From contig CAZVMN010000001.1 in assembly GCA_964629015.1 (NCBI GenBank), forward strand, positions 124,001-188,000: a stretch of 64,000 nt of DNA. Reading direction: 5' to 3'. Of this stretch, positions 1 to 9,828 are shown piece after piece. The stretch is from Oceanococcus sp964629015. Its GTDB lineage: Bacteria > Pseudomonadota > Gammaproteobacteria > Nevskiales > Oceanococcaceae. A program made the translations under genes and the position numbers. Each line of letters opens with the position of its first letter. The first letter of the stretch is position 1. Below the pieces are notes generated by a model. The model ran no database searches. It was not told the origin of the DNA and worked only from the letters and a program-made list of their open reading frames with translations.

Positions 1-1
1 G

Positions 2-2242
2 ACCTTCACCACTCAGGGCAACAACGCGTTGACGGCGGTTTCCAACGTCAACTTCGTCGCCCCCGATACGGTGGTGCTGCGTCCCATCGCGTTGGATCGT
101 ACCTACGATTTCGAATTCACCAATGCCTGGTACGAATCGGCCTGCAGTCCGCTGGCCTTTGTCGATCCCACGCTCAATTTCAATGACTTCGAAGCCGCTA
201 CGACCAACCTGTTCGCCATGCACAACCGCATGCACGACTGGAGCTACCTGCTGGGCTGGACCGAAGTGAACTCTAACTTGCAGCTGGACAACTTCGGCCT
301 CACGGGTGTGCTGCGTCAGAACGACCCGGAACTGGGTTCCTCGCAAGCCGGTCGCGTCACCATCAATGGCCGCGACAACGCCAACCAGCTGACGCTGCAA
401 GACGGCGTTCCCGGCATTACCAACCAGTATTTGTGGCAGGCTTTGCCAGCGAGCATTTATCCCGCCGGCTGCGTGGACGGTGCCTATGACATGGTCATCA
501 TCGCTCACGAATACACGCACGCCACCAGCAACCGCATGACCGGCGGCCCGGATGCGTCTCTGGGCGGCGGCCATGCTGGCGCCATGGGCGAAGCCTGGAG
601 TGATTTGGCTGGCATTGAGTACGTGCAGGGTTATGGTTTCGCGCCGGTGGGCGAAGAAAGCCCGTTCGCCGCAGCCATCTATTCCACTGGCGATCCGCAA
701 GCTGGCATTCGCAATTACGGCATCGATCAAAGTCCGTTGAAGTTCTCCGACTTCGACTACGACGGCAACGGAGCCGGTTCCCCACATGCCAACAGCGAAA
801 TCTGGGGCGCGGCGATGTATCAGGTGCGCAAGCGTCTGATCGACAAATACGCCGACGAGTATCCGTTTGAGGATCTGCAACGGCAGATCGATTGCGCCGA
901 CGGCAAATACAACTCTAGCTCTTGCCCCGGCAACCGTCGCTGGATTCAACTGATGTACGACGGCCTGCTTTTGCAGCCGGCTTCGCCGACCATGCTGGAT
1001 GCACGTGACGCCATCATCGCCGCCGATCTGCTGCGCTACGACGGCGCCAATCAGTTCGAGCTGTGGGACGCCTTTGCCTTCAGTGGCATGGGTGAAAATG
1101 CCGTTGCCACCAGCGTCGATGATTTCGACACCGTGCCGGACTTCGCTTCACCGCTGCGCGACAACAATGCCGAGATCACTTTCAAAGTGGTCGGCAGTGA
1201 TGGCAGCAGCCCGGTCGCATCCATCTTTACCGGTCACTACGAGGCGCGGGTCACGCCGACGGCGGATACCGATCCGAGCACCGAGTTGGGCGACAGCATG
1301 CGCTACGTCCCGGGTGACTACACTTTCTTGGTGCAGGCTCCGGGCTATGGCCACCATCGCTTCCAGCGCAGCTTCCAGGCCGGCCAAAGCGGTACGGTGA
1401 CATTCACCATCCGCCCCAACCTGGCTTCGCTGGCTCGCGGCGCGGTCGCGACCGGTGACGGTGACTCGGAAGACGATCTGCTGGCCTTGATCGATGACAC
1501 CGAGGCGACCAACTGGAGCTCCACCGATGGCACGGGCACGGCGTCCGAAGGCAAAGGTGAAGGCGCGTTTGTGGAAGGCCGTCAGGTGACCGTGCAACTC
1601 AGCGAGCGCAGCGTGGTGCGTGACGTCAATGTCTCGGCTCTGCTCAATGCGCAGAACCGTTACACCGCATTGCGCTCTTTCGATCTGCTGACCTGCGATG
1701 CCAGCGTGGCCGACTGTTCCAGCGATGCCGGCTTCAGCTCGTGGTATTCGAGTGCGGACGATGCGTTCAATGGTCGCTTCCTGCGTCCGAAATCGCCTCA
1801 CTTGTTGCTGCGCGCCTTTGATGTACCGGAAGCCACCGCCACGCATGTGCGCATTGTGGTTCGTGACAGCCAGTGCACCGGTGGACCGGACTTCCAGCGT
1901 GAAGCCCATCCGTCCGGCGACCCGACCAATGATCCGGATTGCGATACGGGCTTCAATCTGCAGCTGACCGCGCTGGGCCTGACCGAGTTGGCACTGCCCA
2001 CCGACAATGCCCAGATCGTCCGTATTGCGGAATTGCAGGTGTTCGGCGAGAAGCTGGCGGAAGGCGTGGGCGAACTGCGCAACCCGGATGCCGCTGGTGG
2101 CAGTGCGCCGACGGATGTCGAGGAGCCACTGCCGGAAGATCCAACCCCAGCGACCGCCTCGCCGTTGGATCAGCGCGGAGGGGCGTTGGGCTACCTGATG
2201 TTGCTGCTTGGCCTGCCATTGCTGCGTCGCCGCCGTCGCTAA
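2..2242 (+). CDS. Secreted M36 (fungalysin-like) zinc metallopeptidase with C-terminal sorting tail, 5' truncated
   Basis: The reading frame is open from the first bases of the window, so the start, signal peptide and propeptide lie upstream; the TTG at 29 is not a credible start. The zinc site HEYTH is encoded at 506-520, followed by a Gly-rich stretch and GEAWSD, which supplies the third ligand Glu, as in peptidase family M36. The second half holds a region that looks like a beta-sandwich module. The C-terminus is an acidic Pro-rich linker, then GGALGYL, a hydrophobic stretch and a terminal Arg cluster. That layout matches the GlyGly-CTERM signal processed by rhombosortase in proteobacteria. 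Family assignment is firm; the substrate is unknown and secretion by a type II system is inferred. Confidence 0.85.
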   Translation, partial: TFTTQGNNALTAVSNVNFVAPDTVVLRPIALDRTYDFEFTNAWYESACSPLAFVDPTLNFNDFEAATTNLFAMHNRMHDWSYLLGWTEVNSNLQLDNFGLTGVLRQNDPELGSSQAGRVTINGRDNANQLTLQDGVPGITNQYLWQALPASIYPAGCVDGAYDMVIIAHEYTHATSNRMTGGPDASLGGGHAGAMGEAWSDLAGIEYVQGYGFAPVGEESPFAAAIYSTGDPQAGIRNYGIDQSPLKFSDFDYDGNGAGSPHANSEIWGAAMYQVRKRLIDKYADEYPFEDLQRQIDCADGKYNSSSCPGNRRWIQLMYDGLLLQPASPTMLDARDAIIAADLLRYDGANQFELWDAFAFSGMGENAVATSVDDFDTVPDFASPLRDNNAEITFKVVGSDGSSPVASIFTGHYEARVTPTADTDPSTELGDSMRYVPGDYTFLVQAPGYGHHRFQRSFQAGQSGTVTFTIRPNLASLARGAVATGDGDSEDDLLALIDDTEATNWSSTDGTGTASEGKGEGAFVEGRQVTVQLSERSVVRDVNVSALLNAQNRYTALRSFDLLTCDASVADCSSDAGFSSWYSSADDAFNGRFLRPKSPHLLLRAFDVPEATATHVRIVVRDSQCTGGPDFQREAHPSGDPTNDPDCDTGFNLQLTALGLTELALPTDNAQIVRIAELQVFGEKLAEGVGELRNPDAAGGSAPTDVEEPLPEDPTPATASPLDQRGGALGYLMLLLGLPLLRRRRR

Positions 2243-2260
2243 GACCTCGAAACCAAGACA

Positions 2261-2286
2261 AAAAGCCCGCTTTTGCGGGCTTTTTT
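2261..2286 (+). terminator. Intrinsic terminator after the M36 peptidase gene
   Basis: A GC-rich stem (AAAAGCCCGC paired with GCGGGCTTTT around a TTTT loop) is followed by further T residues, 18 bases past the peptidase stop codon. It separates this gene from hemB. Confidence 0.85.
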
Positions 2287-2366
2287 ATGCTCAAAAGCCG
2301 CGCGCCACAAGTGCGTCCAGCGGCCATGGCGTAGAATGATGTTTTTGATCCAACCCGATTGACTCC

Positions 2367-3356
2367 ATGGGATTTCCCGCCACTCGCATGCGCCGCTGGC
2401 GAGCCACGGCCGCCGGCCGTCGTCTCGTCCGAGAACATCAACTCAGCACAGCCGACCTGATCTGGCCCGTATTCATCCGCGAGCAACCGGGGCGCGAGCC
2501 CGTCGCTGCCATGCCGGGTGTTGAACGTCTTGGTCCCGACGCCCTGCTTGATGTCGCAGCCACCGCTGTGCAACTCGGAATCCCGGCACTGGTCCTGTTC
2601 CCGGTTATCGATGCTGCGCTGAAAACACCAGATGGCGCCGAGGCGCTCAACCCGGAGGGTTTGGTCCCACGCAGCATCCGAGCGCTGAAAAAAGCCTACC
2701 CCGACTTGCTGGTAATCACCGACGTGGCGCTGGACCCTTACACCAGTCACGGACAGGACGGCCTTATAGACGAGGCCGGATACGTTCTGAACGACGCGAC
2801 CGTCGGCGCCCTCTCTCGGCAAGCCCTGGTGCATGCCCGCGCAGGCGCGGATGTGGTCTCGCCCTCCGACATGATGGACGGGCGCATCGGTCAGATTCGC
2901 GAAGTGCTGGAGCGCGATCGCCGCCACAACACGGCGATCATCTCCTACGCGGCCAAGTATGCATCCGATCTGTATGGTCCGTTTCGCGATGCGGTGGGCT
3001 CATCCGCCAACCTCGGCGGTGGCGGCAAGCACACCTACCAGATGGATATCGGCAACGGCGACGAAGCACTGCGCGAAGTCGAACTGGACATCGCTGAAGG
3101 TGCCGACGGGGTGATGATCAAACCCGGCCTGCCTTATCTGGACATCATATGGCGCGTGAAATCACAGTTTGGCGTTCCGACCTTTGCTTATCACGTCAGC
3201 GGCGAGTACAGCATGCTCAAATGCGCCGCCCAGGCCGGTCTGCTGGATGAGCGCAAGGCCGTGATCGAATGTCTGACAGCCTTCAAGCGCGCCGGCGCCG
3301 ATGGCATCCTCACCTATTACGCACCGCAGGTGGCTCAATGGCTGACCAACCCGTAA
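2367..3356 (+). CDS. hemB: Delta-aminolevulinic acid dehydratase (porphobilinogen synthase)
   Basis: Condenses two 5-aminolevulinate molecules to porphobilinogen in tetrapyrrole synthesis in the cytoplasm. At 329 aa it has normal length. The two active-site lysines are visible as K197 (AAKYASDLYGPF) and the Schiff-base K252 (MIKPGLPYLD). The metal region reads DVALDPYTSHGQDG, with Asp119, Asp123 and Asp131 where zinc enzymes carry cysteines, so this is the magnesium-type form known from Pseudomonas. The ATG start at 2367 gives the expected N-terminus with the Arg-rich arm. The following gene starts inside its last codons. Confidence 0.97.
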   Translation: MGFPATRMRRWRATAAGRRLVREHQLSTADLIWPVFIREQPGREPVAAMPGVERLGPDALLDVAATAVQLGIPALVLFPVIDAALKTPDGAEALNPEGLVPRSIRALKKAYPDLLVITDVALDPYTSHGQDGLIDEAGYVLNDATVGALSRQALVHARAGADVVSPSDMMDGRIGQIREVLERDRRHNTAIISYAAKYASDLYGPFRDAVGSSANLGGGGKHTYQMDIGNGDEALREVELDIAEGADGVMIKPGLPYLDIIWRVKSQFGVPTFAYHVSGEYSMLKCAAQAGLLDERKAVIECLTAFKRAGADGILTYYAPQVAQWLTNP

Positions 3357-4090
3357 CCGACAACGCGGAGACGACCGCGCCCAAGATCAAGTTATTCCAG
3401 TTTGCCCCGGCGCTGGGCGTGCCCAACGCCAGTCCGTTCTGCGTCAAGCTGGAAGCCTGGCTGCGCATCGCGGGCTTGGAATACGACACTGTGATCACCC
3501 CCGATCCGCGCAAAATGCCGCTGGGCAAACTGCCGGCCATCGAGGTGGATGGCAAGATGGTCGCTGACAGCGGTTGCGCCATCCACTACCTGCAAAAGCA
3601 TCTGGATCTCAAGCTCGACACCCAGCTCAATACGGTCGAACGTGGCCGTGCTCTGGCCTTGACCCGCATGCTCGAAGAGCACAGCTATTGGGCCTTGATG
3701 TACTTCCGCTGGCTGGATGAAGACAACTGGCCGAACACGCGCAAAGTCTTTTTCGGCAACATGGGTGGGTTGATGCAATCGCTGGTCTCCGGCATGGTTC
3801 GGCGCAAAATGCGTCGCGATGCCCTGGGCCAAGGTCTGGCGCGTCACAGCCGCGACCAGATCCTGCATCGCTTCAATGAGGACATGAACGCGTTGGCGGC
3901 CAATCTCGGGGAGCGTCCGTATTTTGGCGGTTACCAGCCGGCCACGGTCGACGCCAGCGCCTACGGCATTTTGTGCAATGTCCTGCAGACCAACCAGCGC
4001 ACCGTGCTCGCGGACATCGCTGAGCAACATGCGTCGCTGGTGGCCTATGCCAACCGCATGCGTGAAAACTATTTCCCTGAATTCCAATGA
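3338..4090 (+). CDS. Glutathione S-transferase family protein (metaxin/Tom37-like)
   Basis: A 250-aa protein with an N-terminal thioredoxin-like GST domain. The PNASPFCVKLEAWLR segment near residues 26-40 has the Ser/Cys position of the glutathione site, followed by a cis-Pro region (GKLPAIEVDG) and an all-helical C-terminal half. The layout resembles the failed-axon-connections/metaxin branch rather than classical detoxifying GSTs. I chose the ATG at 3338, which overlaps the end of hemB by 19 bases; an upstream in-frame start at 3269 would add residues with no homologous look. Its stop overlaps aroE by ATGA, so hemB, this gene and aroE probably form one transcript. The substrate is unknown. 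Confidence 0.8.
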   Translation: MADQPVTDNAETTAPKIKLFQFAPALGVPNASPFCVKLEAWLRIAGLEYDTVITPDPRKMPLGKLPAIEVDGKMVADSGCAIHYLQKHLDLKLDTQLNTVERGRALALTRMLEEHSYWALMYFRWLDEDNWPNTRKVFFGNMGGLMQSLVSGMVRRKMRRDALGQGLARHSRDQILHRFNEDMNALAANLGERPYFGGYQPATVDASAYGILCNVLQTNQRTVLADIAEQHASLVAYANRMRENYFPEFQ

Positions 4091-4893
4091 AGCTGGCGTT
4101 GATTGGCCAGCCGGTCGCACACAGCCGCTCGCCGCAGATTCATCAGCATTTCGCCCAAGCCAGTGGGCGTGAGATTCAGTTCGATCTGATCGAATGCCAT
4201 ACCGATGAAGTCGCAGATACGGTCGCCGCATTCTTCGCCGAAGGCGGCGCGGGTATGAATGTGACCTTGCCGCACAAAGGCACGGTGATGGCGAGCTGCG
4301 CCAGCGTCAGCGATGAGGCGACATTGGCAGAAGCGGTCAACACTTTGGTGCCCGGCGAAAACGGCCTGCGCGGTGAAAACACCGACGGGCGCGGCATGGT
4401 TCGCGACCTCCAGCGCCTCGGCATCTCATTGGCCGGCAAACGCATCGGCGTCATCGGCGCCGGTGGCGCTGCACGCGGCGTGCTCAAACCCTTGCTCGAC
4501 GAACAACCCGCCGAGCTGGTCTGGAGCAACCGCAATCCGCTGAAGCTGGAAGGCCGTGATGCGCCTTATCAAGCGCACGGACCGCTGGTCTGTCGTGCCA
4601 ACCTGAGCTTGAAAGGCGATCGTTTCGATGTCCTGATCAATGCCACCGCGGCCGGTCATTCCGGTCAGGTGCCACGCCTGCCCAGCGATCTCTTCGCCAC
4701 CGATGGCATCGCCTACGACCTGAGCTATGGGGCTGCGGCGCAACCGTTTCTGGACTGGGCCTTGGCCCAAGGCGCGGCAGCCGCCTACCCCGGCATGGGC
4801 ATGCTGATCGAACAGGCCGCGTTGGCCTGGCAGCACTGGACCGGTGAATTGCCGGATACGCGCACATTGCACAAACAGATGAGCGCCGCCTAA
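4087..4893 (+). CDS. aroE: Shikimate 5-dehydrogenase
   Basis: Reduces 3-dehydroshikimate to shikimate with NADPH in the chorismate pathway. The 268-aa protein begins KLALIGQPVAHSRSPQIH, the substrate-binding SRSP motif. It has the catalytic lysine in NVTLPHKG, the ENTDGRG motif, and a glycine-rich NADP-binding loop (GAGGAARGV). Length is typical. Its start overlaps the GST stop by four bases (ATGA), suggesting translational coupling. It ends 12 bases from the convergent tatC. Confidence 0.96.
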   Translation: MKLALIGQPVAHSRSPQIHQHFAQASGREIQFDLIECHTDEVADTVAAFFAEGGAGMNVTLPHKGTVMASCASVSDEATLAEAVNTLVPGENGLRGENTDGRGMVRDLQRLGISLAGKRIGVIGAGGAARGVLKPLLDEQPAELVWSNRNPLKLEGRDAPYQAHGPLVCRANLSLKGDRFDVLINATAAGHSGQVPRLPSDLFATDGIAYDLSYGAAAQPFLDWALAQGAAAAYPGMGMLIEQAALAWQHWTGELPDTRTLHKQMSAA

Positions 4894-4905
4894 GCCGCGC
4901 GGAAC

Positions 4906-5703
4906 TTATTTGTTGCTCGCTGCTTTACGCTGAGCGTCGACTTCGCGCGAACCCGGCACCATGAGTGCAGCGGCGAGGATACCTAGCTCATATAAGGCGT
5001 ACACCGGCAAGGCCAACAGGGTCTGCGAAAACATATCCGGCGGCGTCAGCACCATACCCACGGTGAACGCGCCAACCAACACATAGGCCCGCTTCTCGCG
5101 CAACGCACCCGGCGTGGTAAGGCCCATGCGCACCATCAGCACGATGGCCACCGGCACCTCAAAGGCAGCCCCGAAAGCCAGAAACATGGTGATGACAAAG
5201 TCGAGATAGCGGCCGATGTCGGTCATCACCGCCACACCTTCCGGCGCCGCGGCAACGAAGAATCCGAATATCAGCGGGAAAACAACAAAGTAGGCGAAGG
5301 CCATACCGGTGTAGAACAGCAGAGTGCTGGACGCAACCAACGGCAGAGCAAAGCGACGTTCGTGCTGATACAAACCCGGCGCGACAAAAGCCCAGATCTG
5401 ATAGAGCGACCACGGCATCGAAATCACGATCGACAACAGCAGGGTCAGCTTGAACGGGGTCAGAAATGGCGACGCCACTTCCGTTGCAATCATGCTGGTG
5501 CCCGCGGGCATACTGGCCAGCAACGGATCCGCCAGCACAGCAAAAATGTCCTGTGCGAACGGCACCGTCGGCAGGAAGCACACCAACACACCGAGCACGA
5601 TGCGCAGCAGGCGGTCACGTAACTCCAGCAGGTGCGCGATCAGCGGCTGCTCTTTAAGCGCTTCCTTGTGCTTGTCCGAGGACTCCTTGCGTGGCTTACC
5701 CAT
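4906..5703 (-). CDS. tatC: Twin-arginine translocase subunit TatC
   Basis: The polytopic core of the Tat system, which recognises the twin-arginine signal of folded exported proteins. The 265-aa protein starts with the conserved cytoplasmic segment QPLIAHLLELRDRLLR and has six predicted membrane helices, with the usual Pro-rich first periplasmic loop and FxxFxxPGL-type motif (WAFVAPGLYQHE). It follows tatB with shared bases and ends the his-tat run. A Tat-dependent client may be nearby: the TRAP lipoprotein at 11.4 kb has a paired-Arg signal sequence. Confidence 0.97.
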   Translation of the reverse strand: MGKPRKESSDKHKEALKEQPLIAHLLELRDRLLRIVLGVLVCFLPTVPFAQDIFAVLADPLLASMPAGTSMIATEVASPFLTPFKLTLLLSIVISMPWSLYQIWAFVAPGLYQHERRFALPLVASSTLLFYTGMAFAYFVVFPLIFGFFVAAAPEGVAVMTDIGRYLDFVITMFLAFGAAFEVPVAIVLMVRMGLTTPGALREKRAYVLVGAFTVGMVLTPPDMFSQTLLALPVYALYELGILAAALMVPGSREVDAQRKAASNK

Positions 5704-5993
5704 CAGTCGGTTTTCTTGTCGTCCGCTGCAGGTTTGCTGTCATCCGCCGAGTTCGTGCTGTCGTCCAGATCAATCTTCTGGTTGAGCATGCGGCGTGATT
5801 CCTCGACGTACTGCTTCATTTCCGCGCGCTGAACCTCGCGATCGAGCTCTGTGGTCATCTGACGCACATAACCACGCGCCCGGCCGGCCCAATAGCCAAC
5901 GGTGCGGGCCACCTTGGGTAGGCGCTCCGGGCCAAGAACCAGCAAGCCGATCACCGCCAGCAACAGCAGTTCGGAAAAACCGACGTCAAGCAT
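5703..5993 (-). CDS. tatB: Twin-arginine translocase subunit TatB
   Basis: A 96-aa single-pass protein. It has a short N-terminal helix (MLDVGFSELLLLAVIGLLVLG), the conserved GPERLP hinge that distinguishes TatB from TatA, an amphipathic helix and a charged, Asp/Lys-rich disordered tail. It partners TatC in the receptor complex. It lies six bases after tatA and its stop overlaps the tatC start. Confidence 0.95.
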   Translation of the reverse strand: MLDVGFSELLLLAVIGLLVLGPERLPKVARTVGYWAGRARGYVRQMTTELDREVQRAEMKQYVEESRRMLNQKIDLDDSTNSADDSKPAADDKKTD

Positions 5994-5999
5994 TGAAGT

Positions 6000-6257
6000 T
6001 TAGGCCGATTTGTCGTTATCAGCGGGTTTTTTGTCTTCGCTGAATTCGGCCACGTTTTCGGCTTTGTCGTCGTCCAGCGCTTCGGGCTCATCGGGTTTGA
6101 GCGAGTCTTCGTTGCCATCTTTGACGGCCGACTTAAAACTCTTGACTGCGGAACCCAGATCACCACCGATGTTGCGGAGTTTCTTGGTCCCGAACAGCAG
6201 CACCACAATCACCAGAACGATCAACAATTGCCAGATACTGATACCACCCAATCCCAT
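6000..6257 (-). CDS. tatA: Twin-arginine translocase subunit TatA
   Basis: An 85-aa pore-forming subunit. The N-terminal helix (ISIWQLLIVLVIVVLLFG) is followed by the FGTKKLRNIGGDLG hinge and amphipathic helix diagnostic of TatA, then an acidic tail. It follows hisIE with a one-base stop/start overlap, so its expression is probably tied to the histidine operon. A his-tat junction is also known from Pseudomonas and relatives. Confidence 0.95.
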   Translation of the reverse strand: MGLGGISIWQLLIVLVIVVLLFGTKKLRNIGGDLGSAVKSFKSAVKDGNEDSLKPDEPEALDDDKAENVAEFSEDKKPADNDKSA

Positions 6258-6927
6258 CAGGATTCTCCTTTGTTTCGCGCCGCTTTCTCGGCCAATCCCG
6301 ACACCCCTTGGCGGCGTGCCAGTTCAGCCAGAATATCGTCCGGACTCAAGCCTGCGTCGGCCAGCAAGACCAGCGCATGGAACCACAGATCGGCCATTTC
6401 ATACACCAGCGGCTGAGTCTCATCGCCGGTCCCGGCCAGGACCGTTTCGACCGCTTCTTCACCCAACTTCTGGAGAATTTTGTGACGCCCTTTGGCATAC
6501 AGGCTTGCGGCGTAGGACGAGCCTGGGTCCGCGTTCTTGCGGCTTTCCAGCTGAGCCGCCAGCGCTGAGAGCGTGGTCGCAGACGGTGGCGGTGCATCCT
6601 GCCAGCCCGTGACATCCGCACTACGATAAAAGCAGCTTGTTTCACCGGTGTGACAGGCCGGGCCTGCCGGATCCACCAGCAACAACAGGCAGTCGCCATC
6701 ACAGTCCAGGCGCACATCCACAACCTGCTGGGTATTCCCCGAGGTCAGACCTTTAACCCAGATCTCACCGCGTGAGCGCGACCAGAAGGTTGCCTGGCCG
6801 GTGCTCAAGGTTTGCTCCAGGGCGTCGGCGTTCATCCACGCCTGCATCAACACGGTGCCACGCACGCGATCCTGAACAACCGCGCAAACCAGACCATCCG
6901 CGTTCCACTTAACCGCGTCAGCCAGAC

Positions 6928-6931
<4 letters not shown>
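6257..6931 (-). CDS. hisI: Bifunctional phosphoribosyl-AMP cyclohydrolase / phosphoribosyl-ATP pyrophosphatase
   Basis: Catalyses histidine biosynthesis steps 2 and 3. The N-terminal HisI half (residues 1 to about 115) carries the metal-binding DCDGDCLL segment, and CHTGETSCFYRS supplies the zinc cysteines. The C-terminal HisE half (about 120-224) has the acidic pyrophosphohydrolase helix region around KLGEEAVETVLAG. The two activities are fused, as in enterobacteria, whereas pseudomonads keep them separate. The start overlaps the hisF end by four bases. Confidence 0.95.
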
Positions 6932-7700
<769 letters not shown>

Positions 7701-7701
<1 letters not shown>

Positions 7702-8444
7702 TATTCGCGCCCCATCTTTTCGTCAACATAGGCTTGGCAAACCTTCAGATCCAGGTCGCCCTCATACAGCGCGCGACCGATGATGGCGCCCATGACGCCG
7801 TCATCCTGCAGATTGCACGCGGCTTCGATATCCGCCATCCCGCTGACACCGCCGGACAAAATCACTGGAATGGTGATCTGACTGGCCAATTCGCGGGTCG
7901 ATTCCAGGCTGGCTCCCTGCATCATGCCGTCCTTGCTGATGTCGGTGTAGATGATGGCTTCGACACCGTCACGCTCGAAATGCTGAGCCAAATCGATCAC
8001 GCCGTGATTGGACAGCTTGGACCATCCATCGATCGCAACTTTGCCGTCTTTGGCATCCAATCCAACAATGATGTGGCTGGGGAACTCCACGCACAGGTCG
8101 CCAACAAAGTGCGGCGCTGTCACGGCCTTTGTGCCGATCACCACATATTGAACGCCGGCTGCAAGATAGGCTTCGACCGTGTCTTCGTCGCGGATACCGC
8201 CGCCGACCTGGACCGGCACCGAGCCAGACACCTCGCAGATGCGTTTTACCACGTCCGCGTTGGTCGGTTCGCCATTGAGCGCACCGTCCAAATCCACCAC
8301 GTGGATCCGTCGCGCACCCTGTTCTATCCAACGCGCGGCGATGTCCGACGGATCGTCAGCAAAGACCGTCACATCGTCCATCTTGCCCTGGCGCAGGCGT
8401 ACGCATTTCCCATCCTTGATATCGATCGCCGGTATCAAAAGCAT
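7701..8444 (-). CDS. hisA: Phosphoribosylformimino-5-aminoimidazole carboxamide ribotide isomerase
   Basis: A 247-aa TIM-barrel isomerase that converts ProFAR to PRFAR. The catalytic Asp8 is in LLIPAIDIKDGKCVRLRQG and the second Asp is in YTDISKDGMMQG. The phosphate-binding glycines are visible in GGGIRD and LSGGVS. It shares one base with hisH upstream and with hisF downstream, within an unbroken operon. Confidence 0.97.
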
Positions 8445-9085
8445 CAGGCTTCACCATCCCAGTTCATGAAATTGACCAACAGTTGCATCCCGGCACTCTG
8501 GCTTTTTTCGGGGTGAAACTGCGTAGCAAACACACCATCACGCAACAGCACACAAGCAAAGCGTTCACCGAAATATTCCGATTTGCCCAACACATGCTCT
8601 TCGTGGATCAGGCGGGCGTAGTAGCTGTGCACGAAATAGAACCATGCATCCTGGCTGACGCCGCGCCAAAGCGGGTGATCGCGCGTGAAATGCACACGGT
8701 TCCAGCCCATGTGCGGAACCTTGCGCTTCTCGCCGTTGCGCTCCATCGGCGCGAACTTGCGAACTTCACCAGGGAAAACACCCAGTGCATCGACACCATT
8801 GTTTTCTTCGGAATAGTCGAGCAGCACCTGCATACCCAGGCAAATGCCCATGATCGGCACCTGACCGACCATCTCCTTGACCAGCTCATCCAGCTCCAGG
8901 CGCTGCAGCTCGCCCATACACTGCCGTACACCGCCAACGCCGGGCAGAATCAGCCGATCCGCTTTGCGCAGCTTGTCGGGGTCGTAACTGACATCGACCC
9001 GCATTTCGCCGGCTGCACGCCCCAGAGCATGAGACAGCGAATGCAGATTACCCATGCCGTAATCGATAACACCAATGGTAGACAC
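8444..9085 (-). CDS. hisH: Imidazole glycerol phosphate synthase, glutamine amidotransferase subunit
   Basis: A 213-aa class I glutamine amidotransferase that supplies ammonia to HisF. The nucleophile Cys is in MGICLGMQVLLD and the His-Glu pair in ATQFHPEKSQ. The N-terminus IGVIDYGMGNLHSLSHAL is typical. It lies 22 bases downstream of hisB and overlaps hisA by one base. Confidence 0.96.
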   Translation of the reverse strand: MSTIGVIDYGMGNLHSLSHALGRAAGEMRVDVSYDPDKLRKADRLILPGVGGVRQCMGELQRLELDELVKEMVGQVPIMGICLGMQVLLDYSEENNGVDALGVFPGEVRKFAPMERNGEKRKVPHMGWNRVHFTRDHPLWRGVSQDAWFYFVHSYYARLIHEEHVLGKSEYFGERFACVLLRDGVFATQFHPEKSQSAGMQLLVNFMNWDGEA

Positions 9086-9107
9086 GAGACTGGCCTTTTG
9101 CGCTGGG

Positions 9108-9698
9108 CTACAACGCGCCTTTGGTCGAGGGGATACCGCTCATACGCTGATCTGGCGTGCAGGCCATGCGCAATGCACGCCCAAATGCCTTGAACACCGT
9201 TTCGGCAACGTGGTGGGCATTGATGCCCTCTAGACTGTCTATGTGCAAAGTGACCTGTGCGTGATTGACGAAGCCCTGGAAGAACTCGCGCAACAAATCC
9301 ACATCGAAGTTGCCGATGCGCGCGCGCGGATAGTCCACCCGGTAGAACAAGCCGGGACGGCCTGACAGATCAATCACCACGCGCGATAGCGCTTCGTCCA
9401 GCGGCACGTAAGCATGGCCGTAGCGCTGAATGCCCGCCTTGTCACCGACCGCTTTGGCAAAAGCTTGGCCCAGCGTAATACCGACGTCCTCCACCGTGTG
9501 GTGGTCGTCGATATCCAGATCCCCTTTGGCCACAAGCTTCAAGTCCAAAGCGCCATGACGGACGATCTGGTCGAGCATGTGATCGAAAAAGGGAACACCG
9601 GTATTCAGATCGGCCTGACCGCTGCCGTCCAGGCTCAATTCAACCTGGATTTGCGTTTCGCGCGTGTCGCGCGCCACCGAAGCTTGGCGGGAAGACAT
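9108..9698 (-). CDS. hisB: Imidazoleglycerol-phosphate dehydratase (monofunctional)
   Basis: Dehydrates imidazole glycerol phosphate. The 196-aa protein has the metal-binding HHTVEDVGI motif and the repeat-related HHVAETVFK motif expected of the family. There is no N-terminal histidinol-phosphatase domain, unlike the about 355-375-aa bifunctional HisB of enterobacteria and Xanthomonas, so that activity must be encoded elsewhere. It is first in the operon; hisG, hisD and hisC are not in the window. The divergent gap to 9829 should hold the operon promoter; I see no convincing sigma70 boxes. Confidence 0.95.
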   Translation of the reverse strand: MSSRQASVARDTRETQIQVELSLDGSGQADLNTGVPFFDHMLDQIVRHGALDLKLVAKGDLDIDDHHTVEDVGITLGQAFAKAVGDKAGIQRYGHAYVPLDEALSRVVIDLSGRPGLFYRVDYPRARIGNFDVDLLREFFQGFVNHAQVTLHIDSLEGINAHHVAETVFKAFGRALRMACTPDQRMSGIPSTKGAL

Positions 9699-9828
9699 GA
9701 AGCATCACTAGACACAATGAAGGGCATAGGATACTCCCTCCTGCGGCACAGGCCCAGCATCCAGGTTCACGCTTTCCTCACCTGGCCTTTTGCATCCTGC
9801 ATTTTCTCTCATGAACAGGATGGCTGAC

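Noticed and set aside
1148..1909. 253-aa open frame on the minus strand
   Set aside because: It lies wholly inside the M36 peptidase gene in antisense, and its composition reflects the GC-rich codon pattern of that gene.
2367..4893. Separate promoters between hemB, the GST gene and aroE
   Set aside because: The genes overlap by 19 and 4 bases, leaving no room for independent promoters outside coding sequence.
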